Shown piece by piece: positions 42,201-57,200 of a stretch of 64,000 nucleotides of DNA. Below the pieces are notes generated by a model, which saw only the letters and a list, made by a program, of their open reading frames with translations, searched no databases and was not told where the DNA came from. How positions within the stretch are numbered: position 1 is the stretch's first letter; every line of letters starts with the position of its first letter. Origin of the DNA: Watersipora subatra (taxonomy: Eukaryota; Bryozoa; Gymnolaemata; Cheilostomatida; Watersiporidae); assembly GCF_963576615.1 (NCBI RefSeq), contig NC_088711.1:496001-560000 (forward strand). Reading direction: 5' to 3'. A program made the translations under genes and the position numbers.

Positions 42201-45200
42201 ATATGTTTGCAAATCATATGTTTGCACATCATCAAATCGTACACTCTTCTGTAGTCTGCTTGTATATAGTGTTATTGCGCGTTTCTCAACTGCTAGTAAA
42301 TTTCAACTAGCATTGACAATAAGCCAAGTGTAGGATGGTAGTCGCTTGTTCTACTGATCACTGTAACTTTTTATTGGGCATTTGATGCAACTACGTATGA
42401 TGGAAGATTGTCATGTATAATAGCACCTCCACAGCCTATAAAATGAACTGGGTCTGGTAGGCTGCTATGTTGACTGATCAAGCACTTCAAGTGTCTACTA
42501 AAAGTAAATGTTGTGTAAAAGTGACCTTGAGTAAGGATTATATTATAATTATTAAGATAATTTTGAGTGTAAAAATTTTGAACTTGCTTTTCTAAAAGCA
42601 CATGTTATATCTTAGCAACAAACAGGTAAAGTCAAGACATAACGAGATACTGTTTTGTTTAGCCATTATATATAAAGCGTAACACTAGCTTGTACAGCAA
42701 TAATTGAATGCATAGTAATGAGTTCTAATGCAGTAACTACATAAATCAATAAACTTCATGTTGAAAACGAGTAAAACTGCCCCGGAGTCATTGGTTAATT
42801 AAAAGCTCACATTAGCTTACTGACAAAATATTCATTTCAATGTTTGTAAAGTTCTAGTTTTATTTTAGATTTAGAAACATCTCCACAAGTAACAAATGCT
42901 CACAAAAAGTTAATATCTAAACCTAAACGGCCAGTTAACTCTACCCTGATTGGAGCCAGATATGCCAAAAATGTCCTGGATATGACAGAAGTATGAACCG
43001 TACTTTAGTCTGTTGCGTTACAGACTAAAGTGTAAAGTGACGTTCTCACTACTTCTTTATTATATTACAGAGTCTCACTAGTTCTCTCTTATAATTCAGA
43101 GTCTTACTAGTTCTCTATTATATTACAGAGTCTCACTAGTTCTCTATTATATTACAGAGTCTTACTAGTTCTCTATTATATTACAGAGTCTCACTTGTTC
43201 TCTATTATATTACAGTGTCTCACTTGTTCTCTATTATATTACAGAGTCTTACTAGTTCTTTATTATATTACAGAGTCTCACTAGTTCTCTCTTATAATTC
43301 AGAGTCTCACTAGTTCTCTATTATATTACAGAGTCTCACTAGTTCTCTATTATAATTCAGAGTCTCACTAGTTCTCTATTATATTACAGAGTCTCACTAG
43401 TTCTCTCTTACAATTCAGAGTCTCACTAGTTCTCTCTTATATTACAGAGTCTCACTAGCTCTCTATTATATTACAGAGTCTCACTAGTTCTTTATTATAT
43501 TACAGAGTCTTACTAGTTCTCTATTATATTACAGAGTCTCACTAGTTCTCTATTATATTACACAGTCTCACTTGTTCTCTATTATATTACAGAGTCTCAC
43601 TTGTTCTCTATTATATTACAGAGTCTTACTCGTTCTCTATTATATTACAGAGTCTTACTAGTTCTCTATTATACTACAGAGTCTTACTAGTTCTCTATTA
43701 TATTACAGAGTCTCACTAGTTCTCTCTTATATTACAGAGTCCTGCAGGCTCTCCAATTCCTATGAAGGACAAAAATCAAAGAAGGACAATCAAAACCTTT
43801 GGTAGTCCAACTGAGATTTCTAAACTTTCTGTTCAAGATACGTCACCTAGTTATAATGTTTCCAATGTATCACCTGCTAGTAAGTTTGTCAACAAATTCG
43901 CTAAGATTTTTAATACAGGTCGTCCTTGTTTAGTGATGGTAATTCGTTCTATAAGCCCCGTCGATTAATGAATTCGTCGTAAAACAAATTTCAAGATTGT
44001 AAAAACTTACAGGTTAGCCACTTTTATTATTATTCGGCATTATAGGATCTTTTACCTTATCTTTTAAACATTCAAGCCTTATTTATTGTTTTGGCAATAT
44101 TGCAGTATTTTTAATTTTCTAGTCATAAATTTCAAAATTTAGGCTACACTAGAATATAGGAAGTGAACATTCCTTGGCATTTTGTCATTATTGGCAGTAT
44201 ATATTGTAGTATACTACGCAACCATGCGTACAGAATCTTTTCTATTTTTTGTCATTCTTGAATGAATATAAACTTCATTTCTGAACAGTGTATAAAACCA
44301 ATAAGGTCATAGAATATATGATAAAATAATAAATGTGATTGCTGTCAATGAAGGAAAGAATAAAAGAGTGATTTGCTCACCAGAGTAGTGTGACAGCACG
44401 TTGCAAATGTCTTAACAATTTATGTAACTCAATCTTTATCTATCATATGTCCAGTTATAGCATATCCATGGGTCTAAGTGTTTATCTATCGTATGTCCAG
44501 TTATAGGATATCCATGGGTCTAAGTGTTTATCTATCGTATGTCCAGTTATAACATATCCATGGGTCTAAGTGTTTATCTATCGTATCTCCAGTTATAACA
44601 TATCCATGGGTCTAAGTGTTTATCTATCGTATGTCCAGTTATAACATATCCATGGGTCTAAGTGTTTATCTATCGTATGTTCAGTTATAGCATATCCATG
44701 GGTGTAAGTGTTTATCTATCGTATGTCCAGTTATAGCATATCCATGGGTGTAAGTGTTTATCTATCGTATGTCCAGTTATAACATATCCATGGGTCTAAG
44801 TGTTTATCTATCGTATGTCCAGTTATAGGATATCCATGGGTCTAAGTGTTTATCTATCGTATGTCCAGTTATAGCATATCCATGGGTCTAAGTGTTTATC
44901 TATCGTATGTCCAGTTATAGGATATCCATGGGTCTAAGTGTTTATCTATCGTCTCTCCAGTTATAACATATCCATGGGTCTAAGTGTTTATCTATCGTAT
45001 GTCCAGTTATAACATATCCATGGGTCTAAGTGTTTATCTATCGTATGTCCAGTTATAACATATCCATGGGTCTAAGTGTTTATCTATCGTATGTCCAGTT
45101 ATAGCATATCCATGGGTCTAAGTGTTTATCTATCGTATGTCCAGTTATAGGATATCCATGGGTCTAAGTGTTTATCCATCGTATGTCCAGTTATAACATA

Positions 45201-48200
45201 TCCATGGGTCTAAGTGTTTATCTATCGTATGTCCAGTTATAGGATATCCATGGGTCTAAGTGTTTATCTATCGTATGTCCAGTTATAGCATATCCATGGG
45301 TCTAAGTGTTTATCTATCGTATGTCCAGTTATAGGATATCCATGGGTCTAAGTGTTTATCTATCGTCTCTCCAGTTATAACATATCCATGGGTCTAAGTG
45401 TTTATCTATCGTATGTCCAGTTATAACATATCCATGGGTCTAAGTGTTTATCTATCGTATGTTCAGTTATAGCATATCCATGGGTCTAAGTGTTTATCTA
45501 TCGTATGTCCAGTTATAACATATCCATGGGTCTAAGTGTTTATCTATCGTATGTCCAGTTATAGGATTTCCATGGGTCTAAGTGTTTATCTATCGTATGT
45601 CCAGTTATAGGATATCCATGGGTCTAAGTGTTTATCTATCGTATGTCCAGTTATAGCATATCCATGGGTCTAAGTGTTTATCTATCGTATGTCCAGTTAT
45701 AGCATATCCATGGGTCTAAGTGTTTATCTATCGTATGTCCAGTTATAGCGATTAAAATCTAGGAACGAATAAAACTGCTTCAGGCAATGATATTGAACTC
45801 AGAAACCAGTTTTGCAGACTGTCAGTGTTATCCACTTCACCATGCGGCCACCTGGCTACAGTGTCAAATAATTGTGGTCATACTTATTACACTTGCCTAT
45901 CTATAATTGCGCAAAAAATGTGTGCCCAGGCATGCTTCAGCTACCACACTTGAACTACTAGAAGAAAAATACATGCCCATACTTCCCCAAAATGCTATAA
46001 ACATATGTATATATAGCATAAACTTAATATAACTTGTCGCACACACAGAAATAGACAAACACCTTTATTTAGAAGTTAGAATGGTAAATGTTGTACGTTG
46101 ATTAACAATGACTTTTCTATGCAAAAACCTGTTTATTACCCATGCAATGCCAGGTAGTCAACTAGTTATAAATATATCGACCCTTGAGGAGTAGTACATT
46201 TTTTTTTCGACATTCTGAGGAATATAAGAGTATTGAGTGTAAAAACGAACACTACGTACACATAAAACTCTCGAAAGCGTGCGACTGACGGCGAAAGATA
46301 TTGAGTGAGAGATGGGTAGAGAGTGACTACCTTGCCTTAGCCAACTTGTACTTATGTGATGACAAACAGTTACGTTCACAACTGCGCTGCCACTGCGCCG
46401 CTGTAATTACAAGGGATTTCGGTTCAACAAATCGTGGACAGTTTAAGGTAAATCATTGTTTCGAGTTGTCATTAAATGATTGCTTCGTTAAATGAGGACT
46501 ACCTGTACATGTACTCACATGTTTTTTTGTCAGTTGTAACATTTTGCCAATCTCAATGCGTTTAAAGATTCATTATCGGAGTTAAATTGTCTGATGATGT
46601 TTGTAAATGCTGGCTAGCTTACAAGTTCTTTTGCAGAGTTTAACACAGCTAAGGTATCTATAGCAGATGCCAACGTGTCTCAAGTTTCATCAGCAGACAC
46701 TTGGGTTACCGTAGAAGACTCGTTCCCTCCTGCTCAGGTATGACTTTGTCATGGCAAAGCAGGTGTTTTACTAATTGTTGGATAATAGTCCAGATATATA
46801 TATATATATATTTATATATAAATTTTAGAGTATATACAGTGTATGTATATACTGTAAATTCCCGCGTATCAGTTAAAAATTTGACATCAAATTTCTAACT
46901 TAACAATCCATCCTCGACTTATACGGCGGTCACATCTTTTATGACAAGAACTTTAGCAAAATTAAAGTCCATCACAAATCAAAATGATATGATATGACAT
47001 AGAGATTTGTTTATAAAATAGTAAAATGCTAGTAATCCTACTCAACATAAGATGGTTCAAACACAAAGTCTTATTCTTCACCATTCAAATTGTCTTCGCT
47101 AGGATTCTCTCTTGGATTAATGTTTTTTTCAAATTTAATTTTTTTCGTAGTATATGTCCATGAACTCGCACCTTGGTAATCCATTTGACACATTCACTAT
47201 CGTCCAACCTTTTTCTTGCACATGAATCCCGATATCTGGCAGAAATCTGTCTTCTGCCATTGCTTTTATGTTAAAACCGTATGTATTATCAAAGGTGGTA
47301 GTTTCATTCTATTGGTGAGGTGGGCCAATACGATAGTGAGGTATTGTTTTTCATGCCTAGTGGTTTTTGCTAGAACTGTCATCTCTCGTTCTTTTGTAAA
47401 TTGCTGTATGGATTGTCGTCAGCACAAGAAAAAAACATGGTTGTTTTTGCTGATGGCGCTTTTGAATGACAATTCCTCAGCTACGCATCACCTTCCTCCG
47501 ATGCCCAATAGACTTTCGGTCAAGCTATTTTAGCCAAAGAAGTCGTGTCGCCTTGTATGGCAGGCATGTTAATGTCAAAACCAGGATTTTAAAATCAAAC
47601 TAGTAGACCTTGAATTATACCTCGCGTCGACTTGTATGTCGGAATTTACAGTATATATATATTCCATGTAAGATATTATGAACACTTATGCTTTATTGGC
47701 AATGGTTTATTGTACCATTGCCAATAAAGCAAGTCTGCCGATGATGAGGTTAGAGTTATCACACTTTATGAAGAGTTCATCTTTACTCATAGCCATCTTT
47801 GAACATGCCACCTAGTTAGTTCCTGCTCATTTTAAGCAAAAACACTTTTAGTTTAATATGACAAATATTAGTGTGGTTGCTCTTTTCATTTTTTATTTAA
47901 CCATCGAGGAAATGAAATGGTATCGAAACCTTATTTAATCCATTTTCATAGAGAGTCTTATTTACCATTTGTTACCATTTCTGACTCGCATGCAAACATA
48001 TGAGCAGGTATCCAAAAGATATATTGGGACACCACCTCTACCACAGATAGCCAGATACAAGCATCATATAGTGCCTCTCGAGCGAGTACAAGAAGACGTG
48101 AGTTTCAACCTGTATCTTGTGTGTTTAATGCTTAAATTCTTGTCTTCCAATCATAGACTCCTATTTCCGCAATGCACATTTATTACTTTTGTAGTCATTC

Positions 48201-51200
48201 TTATGTAGGTTTTAACGGCCAGAGAGGTATCTTCTTTAGATCTGCATAACTCTTTAGACTGCCTCGGAACAATCTTACGCAATACATGTGTTGCACTTTC
48301 GAGTGTAGCTAAAGACGTGGAAGACAAGAGTGAGCTTTTACTAAATCATAGCACAAATGAAACGCAAGTAAGGAATGACAATTCCCCAGCAAATGTTGGT
48401 CAGGTATGCTTTGTTTTTCTTCTTACCTAGTTTCAGGATGTTTCATGCTTCTTCCTTAATACTGTGTCACGGAATGCTTTTGCCAAGCAGTGTTGCACTT
48501 TTTACCGTTGCAATGTAAACCTGGATGTTAATGAATTTTACATACAATGAGTGGCAGTATATTTTGCATACTCCAGGGTGTCAATATGTTTTGCATACTC
48601 CAGGGTGTCAGTATGTTTTGCATACTCCAGGGTGTCAGTTTGTTTTGCATACTCCATGGTGTCAGCATGTTTTGCATACTCCAGGGTGTCATTATGTTTA
48701 GCATACTCCATGGTGTCATTATGTTTTGCATACTCCAGGGTGTCAGTATGTTTTTTATACTCTAGGGTGTCAATATGTTTTGCATACTCCAGGGTGTCAG
48801 TATGTTTTGCATACTCCAGGGTGTCAATATGTTTTGCATACTCCAGGGTGTCAGTATGTTTTGCATACTCCAGGGTGTCAATATGTTTAGCATACTCCAT
48901 GGCGTCAGTATGTTTTGCATACTCCAGGGTGTCAGCATGTTTTGCATACTCCAGGGTGTCAGTATGTTTTGCATACTACAAGGTGTCAGTACCTTTTGCA
49001 TACTTCAGGGTGTCAGCATGTTTTGCATACTCCAGGGTGTCAATATGTTTAGCATATTCCAAAGTGTCAGTATGTTCTGCATACTCCAGGGTGTCAGTAT
49101 GTTCTGCATACTCCAGGGTGTCAGTATGTTTTGCATACTCCAGGGTATCAGTATGTTATGCTAAAGAACAATTACCAAGGTTTCTATACAGCACAGGATT
49201 GAATAGTGTGAGTAACCAATAGCTTGTAAATAAGTTGTTTTAATTGCATCATTTGGACATTTTGTTTAAACAGTTTGTTTTCATACACTCTAGGTACCAA
49301 TTGCGTATAGCACCCCTCTTCACAAAGATGCTGTTCAGAATTTTCAGGTAATACCGCTTTCTTTTTAAATTTATTATTTTTTATTCAATTCTCTCCTCTA
49401 ATGATTGTTTATGTGGGCCAGTGTAAATGCCTGGTCAGTTGCATTGTACATATGTCCTTCATATATGTCCTTCATATATGTCCTTGATAAAGCCATTTAT
49501 TACAGAATTTATGTTTATGACTAACAATAAAGATTAAATATTTTGCATGTGCAGATAATAATTGAATGTTATCAAAGCGTGTAAAACATTTAAAAGAAAT
49601 CTCAAGAATGCAGATTTTTTCCTGACATCCATCTTGGCTACTCATGGAAAATATTTTCAATGTTTGGAGGTATGCAATGACAAGTAGCCAATGCATCCCC
49701 GTAGCTTTGGCATTATCCTCTGCATTGAGGTTTTACATCAACAACGAAAATAGACGAGTGAGTGTATCCTATGTACATGTCAGTTAGTGTATCCTATATA
49801 CAGGTCAGTTAGTGTATCTTACAAGTCAGTGTATCTTATATACATGTCAGTGAGTGTATCTTATATACAGGTCAGTGAGTGTATCTTATATACATGTCAG
49901 TTAGTGTATCTTATATACATGTCAGTTAGTGTATCTTATATACATGTCAGTTAGTGTATCTTATATACAGGTCAGTTAGTGTATCTTTTATACATGTCAG
50001 TTAGTGTATCTTATATACAGGTCAGTTAGTGTATCTTATATACATGTCAGTTAGTGTATCCTATATACATGTCAGTGAGTGTATCTTATATACAGGTCAG
50101 TTAGTGTATCTTATATACATGTCAGTTAGTGTATCTTATATACAGGTCAGTTAGTGTATCTTATATACATGTCAGTTAGTGTATCCTATATACATGTCAG
50201 TGAGTGTATCTTATATACAGGTCAGTTAGTATATCTTATATACATGTCAATTAGTGTATCTTATATACAGGTCAGTTAGTACATCTTATATACATGTCAG
50301 TTAGTGTATCTTATATACAGGTCAGTTAGTACATCTTATATACATGTCAGTTAGTGTATCTTATATACAGGTCAGTTAGTACATCTTATATACATGTCAG
50401 TTAGTGTATCCTACATCCAGGTCAGTTTGTGTATTTTATATACAGATGAGTGATCCTAAATTTTATTCTACAAAGAAAGATTTTATGAAAGTTTTAATAT
50501 TACATTGTAGAGATGTACACACAGCTATTGTCATCCAGCGCTTGCACTCTTTCATGTCCTTCAAATATTGTGAAAGTTGTCATAACTCTACAGTTATTTG
50601 AGTGTTCAACTCCAAAGATTGTACGTAAAACCCGTTGGTCTACTTGTCACGTGCACCCTGTACACATACCCACGACACACACCCCCATATGCATACCCCG
50701 AACCCTGTATGTATACGCCATGTGCATACCCCATAGGCACACCTTTTATGTGTACCGACGAATACTTTAAGAATACTCCATACACACGCAGTAAACATGC
50801 CCCAAACCAATACCCTATATGCATGTATCATATATGAACCCGATAAGGATACCCCATGAGAATACTCTAGGCTATATGCTCATACGCTGTAGGTATGTCC
50901 CACATGCATACTCAAACGCATACCCCATAAGCATTCCCCATGAGAATACCCCATAAGCATACCCCAAAACCTATACAGATACTTCATATGCATTTGTCTT
51001 TTCTGTACACATATATACAGCTATATTGTACTATTGTTTGGGTTTCACTATGGCTAACAGAGCCACAGTCTACTCTCACTCTTTTCTCTCACTCTCTCGT
51101 CTCGCTCTCTTCTCTCTCGCTCTCTTCTCTCTCTCTCTTCTCTCGCTCTTCTCTCGCTCTCTTCCCTCGCTCTCTTCTCTCTCTCGCTCTCGTCCCTCGC

Positions 51201-54200
51201 TCTCTTTTCTCTCTCTCTTCTCTCGCTCTTCCCTCACTCTCTTCCCTCGCTCTCTTCTCTCTCTTCTCTCGCTCTCTTCCCTTGCTCTCTTCTCTCTCGC
51301 TCTCTTCTCTCGCTCTCTTCCCTCGCTCTCTCTCTTCTCGCTCTCTTCTCTCCACTCTCTTCTCTCGCTCTCTTCCTTCATTCCCTTCTATTGTTCTCTT
51401 CCCTCGTTCTTTTCTCTCGCTCTTTGCTCTCGCTTTCTTCTCGCGCTCTTTTCTCTCGCTCTTTTCCTTCGCTCTCTTCTCTTGCTCTTTTCTCTCACCC
51501 TCTATCTATTTCTCTATGGTTCTCTCTATGTATCTCTATCTTTTGCTTTTTCTATCTATCTCTATATATCTTTCTATTTATCTCTTTTTATCTCTCTGTC
51601 AATCTCTCTGTCTATCTCACTATTTATCTATCTCTTTCTCCATCCCTCTTTCTATCTTAATCTATCTCTCTTTCTCTCTATCTCACTCTCCCTCTCCCTT
51701 TCTCCCTGAAATCTCTCTCTTTCATGCTGCTCTCTTTACACAAAAGCTATTAAGGTCGCAGGGACTAGCTTATGGCACTGACATTCTTTTCAGACACCTC
51801 CTGAATGCATTGAAAGAGTTGAAAACAGTGTAGAGCTGGCACCACGAAGTTTAACGCAGTATACACTGAGCATGTTTGATGAGATAGGTGACTCAGCATC
51901 TATGCCTTTCGAAGCGACCGGCAGCCATGGAGATCGTGAGGTGCCAGATGAAAAAACAAAAAAAACTGAGGCATGTAATGCAAGGTATTTTGTAATAATA
52001 TTTTTTGGGTAAATAGCAGTACTAATCAACTTTTTCATACCGATTGTATAGAAGTGCGGGTCGGGCGGGCAAGTCCAAACATCCTTTAACGGTTTACTTG
52101 CAACAAAATTCACATCACATTTATTTGGTATAAAAAGGTTCACCAATGTCTCACTCTGCTGTGTTGTAGGTGCAAAATATGTGGAAATGTGATTAAAAGC
52201 TCTTAACAGCTCAAAAATGAACAGTTAATCACAGCCATCACGAAAACACTGTACATGTAGTTTGGAATCTCTTTATTTCGATGGCGTACTCGAACATTGT
52301 GGTTATTGGTTTGAAATTAAAAACCAATAAAAGGCTGAATATAAGACGTCTCGTAGCACTAGTTTATGGCAAACGCTTCGGGTTCTACCGGAACATCCGT
52401 ATCAAATATAGATGCTCGCTACATTACAGTTTCGTTTCACCCTGGTCTAATCGGCTAGTCGTAATCTGATCATGTGACATATTTATTCAAGTATCCGCAG
52501 AAGCTGTTAATTGGCACTATGTACTAGTCTTGTGATAAATCCGTGCATTTAAAAAGCTTGAACAATGTTTAGTCAATGGTACTGATTATCTTATTTATGG
52601 TGTAATTACCGCAGTAATACATGTGAAGAGTTCCTTGTGTTACTGAGCACGTCATCAATTCTTTCATGAAAATTTATGTCTCTGTACTTTTGAGCAGAAT
52701 AATCTGTTGGCTAGTAAAATATCTGGATTTGAATAGCAAGTCTATATTTATCCGTTTTTCAGTTCAGAGGGAGCCTCGGTGAGTTCACATCACACTGGTA
52801 GTCATCATGAAGAGAACGTTGAGACTGAGCTAATAACAATACCAGAACAATTTAAGGCTCCGAATACGGCAACACCATCAATGCTTCTTAAAGTAGGCTT
52901 TTTTAAATTGTCTCGTATAACGCATTGACTTTCTCTCTTATTGGCTACTTCACAAAGACAAAAATTATTTGCTTTTGCCAACTTTTAGTGGAAGTTTGAC
53001 ATAAAATTTTACGAACTCTTTACAAGAATAATTTTGACATGCCTTCCCCGGCTTGTCCCTTTCATAAGGGTATGTTCAGTTGCTTCCTACTAAACATTCT
53101 TACTGTTGCATACAAAATTCATTCCTGTAAGCACATACAGCGCAAATACTCCTAGTGCAGTTAAATTCGAGAGATTTAACATGTGCAAATCTTATAATAA
53201 TTACACAAGTTTCATAAATATAATATTGCAAAAAACTTTTTTGTTTTCAAAATGTTATAACAACAATTTAAGATTGCTCATAATGATCAACAGGGACACG
53301 TAATGTTTCTCAGCAATATATACTTTAAACATTGGGCTCAATATAAAATGCACATTATTATATTAGTAAAATAGTTTGTTTACATTACGAATATCCTAAA
53401 CGGAGTTTTACAAAAGCTACATGCACTTGTAAAAATAAACAGTAAGCAATAATGCATTACTCTTATCATAGAGTTCGCTATTAGTTTAATAGATACCATA
53501 TAACCTGTTTGTTTGTTTTATTTTACATTAAATCACATCACACAAAAAAAGAAAAAAGTAAGGTGTAATGAGGGCCCATATGCGCAATTGGATGGCTATT
53601 TGAGGCGCAGAGCCCGAGTTATCAGACGAGGTTGTTAATAAAAAAACAAACATGGATTGTTCAGCAAAATAGATCAAAACGAATCTATCCCAGAGAGTAA
53701 AGCAAGTAATGCTTCAAAACAACCCTAAAACCATCATAACCATCAATTTTCCTTAACCAAATTGGTAATTGCCTTAACCTGTATTTGAATGCTTGGTGCT
53801 CTATCGTTCAACCCTTTCCTTATAGTGGCGCTTTATTAGAGGTGACATTAAAATAAAGGGCGGTGTTGTATTGTTCAAATAGCTTGTCAGAATTTTAGAA
53901 GATTAGGTAAATTTAAATCTTTCACATGGGTAAGCTAATGTCACATATATTTTGCAGTCTCTTTTGGGCGGAGCGACATTAACCATTTTGAATGCAAGAA
54001 ATCTGCTGTAACTTACCTCCAGCTTGACAGATTTCTAAATAAATATGCATTGGGAAGCTGAGAAATCTCTACCAATTGATATCTATTGCTTTGCCAGTAA
54101 CCTGCGATGATCTTATAGCCTGCGTTGCAATTTGTTGGAGCTTTCAATTTTTTTATTTTATTCCAAAGTTGAAGGCATATTTTGATTTTATTACTATATT

Positions 54201-57200
54201 TAGCAGTGTTGCATAAAAGCTCATTGCATTCAGTGATATGTTTGCTCCAGTTTGCAGCTGAAACTGGCTTTTGATGTGCAATAGATGAGGATTTTTAAGC
54301 TATCGTAAGCCGAGTTTAGATAACTGCAGTGATGCTGTCAACTTTATAAGTTATATAATAACAATCTATTGAATGATGCAAGTATATATTAAAAAACAAG
54401 TGACATAAACAAATCATATTTATAAGACATGTAGAAACAAAAAAATTACCATTTTTTAAACAAAAATATTTGCATCATTTGCTCGGCCAGTTGCGTTCCG
54501 ATTGTTGCTTTTGTTTGGAACTATTTCATTTTTTTCTGTTTGTTCAATACCTTACACTCTTCTCTGCATGTCCACACCTCAACTCTGCTTCTGCACTGCT
54601 GAACTAGTGGGTATCAGCGTCCAAACATTTCTTTAGCAGAGCAAAACTTTTACATGTTGCTAGTTATTATATTGCACATGCATGCTAAGCAGAAGTTTTA
54701 GTAGTACAGATTCCATTGTAATTGCTAAACCGATTATCACATACTGTAAGTCGAAGTATCAAGACCATGGTAAACAAGGCACTGTAATTGGCCTGATACA
54801 AATATTAATTATTTCAATGTTATAATGACAAAACCATAAAGCTTTGGAGTTAGAAAACGGACTTTGGTACGAACAGAAACAACAAAAGAATTAATTGTTA
54901 TTGATGTAACCGAGTCATTATTAGCACTATTTTGTAGACACTTTTCTACTTCATCACTTTTTATTATGGGTTTGTAAAGATCAGAGAATGTCAAATATAT
55001 GTGACGCTCAATTAAAACGTAGTGTCTATTTTTCAACCCTTGTCCTATAATGGCGTTCTATTAGAGGTGACATTCTAATAAAGGTGACATTCAAATAAAG
55101 GTTTTTTATAGTAGTTGGCTACACGGCTATATTAATATTAATTCACGTTTCTCACTCACCTGATGATAAGTTGTTCCACTAAATAATTACTCCTGATTTA
55201 CAGATAGATGTGAAACTCAGAATCATTTTTACGCAATGTGTAGACTTTGTTGATGTCACACCTCCACCGGCCTCTACCTTTGCATGCTTCCTATCTAACA
55301 ATTCGTTCAAAACAGTAATCTTTCTCATCTATTGTATAATAACATATTCTTCTCTGTTCCAAATGGGTTTGAGGCCATTGAATTCTTAGCTCACCAATTA
55401 CTTTTTCTCTCATTACATGTACATCTATGGACCATGTCTAGCTGTGTGAAGAGCTCACGTCATTTTATGTTCATTCAGACTGGAGAACACGAACAAAGAT
55501 CGCCAAGTACCCAACAGAGGCCAGTAAATGACCGAGTGGTAAGGCAGAAGAAACTCCTCTATTCTGCTGACTCAGCAGGCACTCATAAAAGGTCAATAGG
55601 GCTATATATGGCTATTAGATGCTAGATGAATTCTTTGTAGTTGCTTATCAAATCTTTTTATCCTCAGTTACTTCTGTGAGGAAGGAAACCATTAGAGCAG
55701 CTGAACTTTTTACTTTACAGGCTGCCCACCCCTGAACGAGCCTCTCCGCCACATTCTTCTAAACCTCTACGGACATTTGGTAAGTCGCATATATTACTCT
55801 TTTATAGGCGGAAGTACGTATGAGGCTTTTAGCTATTGCAGCTGGGTGAAAAATCATAAGTGGCATACTGATAGTTTTTGTTTTACAATGCCTACACAGA
55901 AAATACATCCTCATTTTAACACCATTCAAATCGATGCTATGCTGCATGTAGGTACAAGTGGCTAAGCTAGCACTAAGCTATGCTGCATGTAGGCACAAGT
56001 GGCTAAGCTAGCGCTAAGCTATGCTGCATGTAGGTACAAGTGGCTAAGCTAGCACTAAGCTATGCTGCATGTAGGTACAAGTGGCTAAGCTAGCACTAAG
56101 CTAAGCTGCATGTAGGTACAAGTGGCTAAGCTAGCACTAAGCTATGCTGCATGTAGGTACAAGTGGCTAAGCTAGCACTAAGCTAAGCTGCATGTAGGTA
56201 CAAGTGGCTAAGCTAGCACTAAGCTAAGCTATGCTGCATGTAGGTACAAGTGGCTAAGCTAGCACTAAGCTATGCTGCATGTGGGTACAAGTGGCTAAGC
56301 TAGCACTAAGCTAAGCTGCATGTAGGTACAAGTGGCTAAGCTAGCACTAAGCTAAGCTGCATGTAGGTACAAGTGGCTAAGCTAGCACTAAGCTAAGCTG
56401 CATGTAGGTACAAGTGGCTAAGCTAGCACTAAGCTATGCTGAATGTAGGTACAAGTGGCTAAGCTAGCACTAAGCTATGCTGCATGTAGGTACAAGTGGC
56501 TAAGCTAGCACTAAGCTAAGCCTCATGTAGGTACAAGTGGCTAAACTAGCACCATTAAAAACAGTTTGAATCATTTAAAAGAAGCTACACTTTCAGAAAG
56601 GTGTTACATCACTGTACCAGTACACCCACCACCAGTTACTAAATGTGAACAAAGTGCTTTTTCAGCTAATGCTAACTTGAGTAATCAAATGCTATGACTA
56701 TTACTACTGAGTGTATTATAGTCTCTGGTATAAATGAGCATGACTTAAATCGATAGGAAGTCGGAGAAGATATACAACAAGCTCTCCAGCTTTGTTGCTG
56801 CCTCCCAACTCACCAATTTCTCCTCACCGGGTTTATACCAAACCTATCAGTATTCGAGGGTTGGAGCCAAGGACTTCATTTTCATCTAGATCACCTATTC
56901 TACTTGACGTTAATGATAAACTTGAGGACGATATCAGCAGTGACTCTGTCACCGAGCAGGACAGCCTTACAGATATCCCCTTACCAGTACCCTTAACCGA
57001 TTGTGTTTTACCAACTGACCATCCTAACAGTTTCGCTTCTCACAGTTATTCCATCAACCAAGTGAGTTCTGGATCATTGTCACTGTAACGGTAATAGTGT
57101 GATAACGTTAGTTGTGATCCTTGTTATGATTGGTAGCAGTGAGACGACGGAGTTGATTTGGCAGTGAGATATTGTTGGTTATAATAACTATTTATGAAAA

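Larger units (their letters stand above)
39560..42868 (+). promoter_or_regulatory. GC-AG intron of gene 2 (GC 5' splice site at 39560-39561)
   Basis: CCAGAG/GCAAGTTT is an ideal GC-donor context. It joins in phase 1 to the exon at 42869 (AR/D-LETSPQ). No in-frame GT donor is available before the reading frame stops at 39586-39588. Confidence 0.65.

Noticed and set aside
48538..49222. A 223-codon plus ORF and others on the minus strand.
   Set aside because: Translations of the 27-bp intronic array, whose period is a multiple of three.
50940..51833. A 297-codon ORF rich in Ser and Leu.
   Set aside because: It translates the CT-rich block and only by chance runs into the true exon at 51794, which is read in a different phase context.
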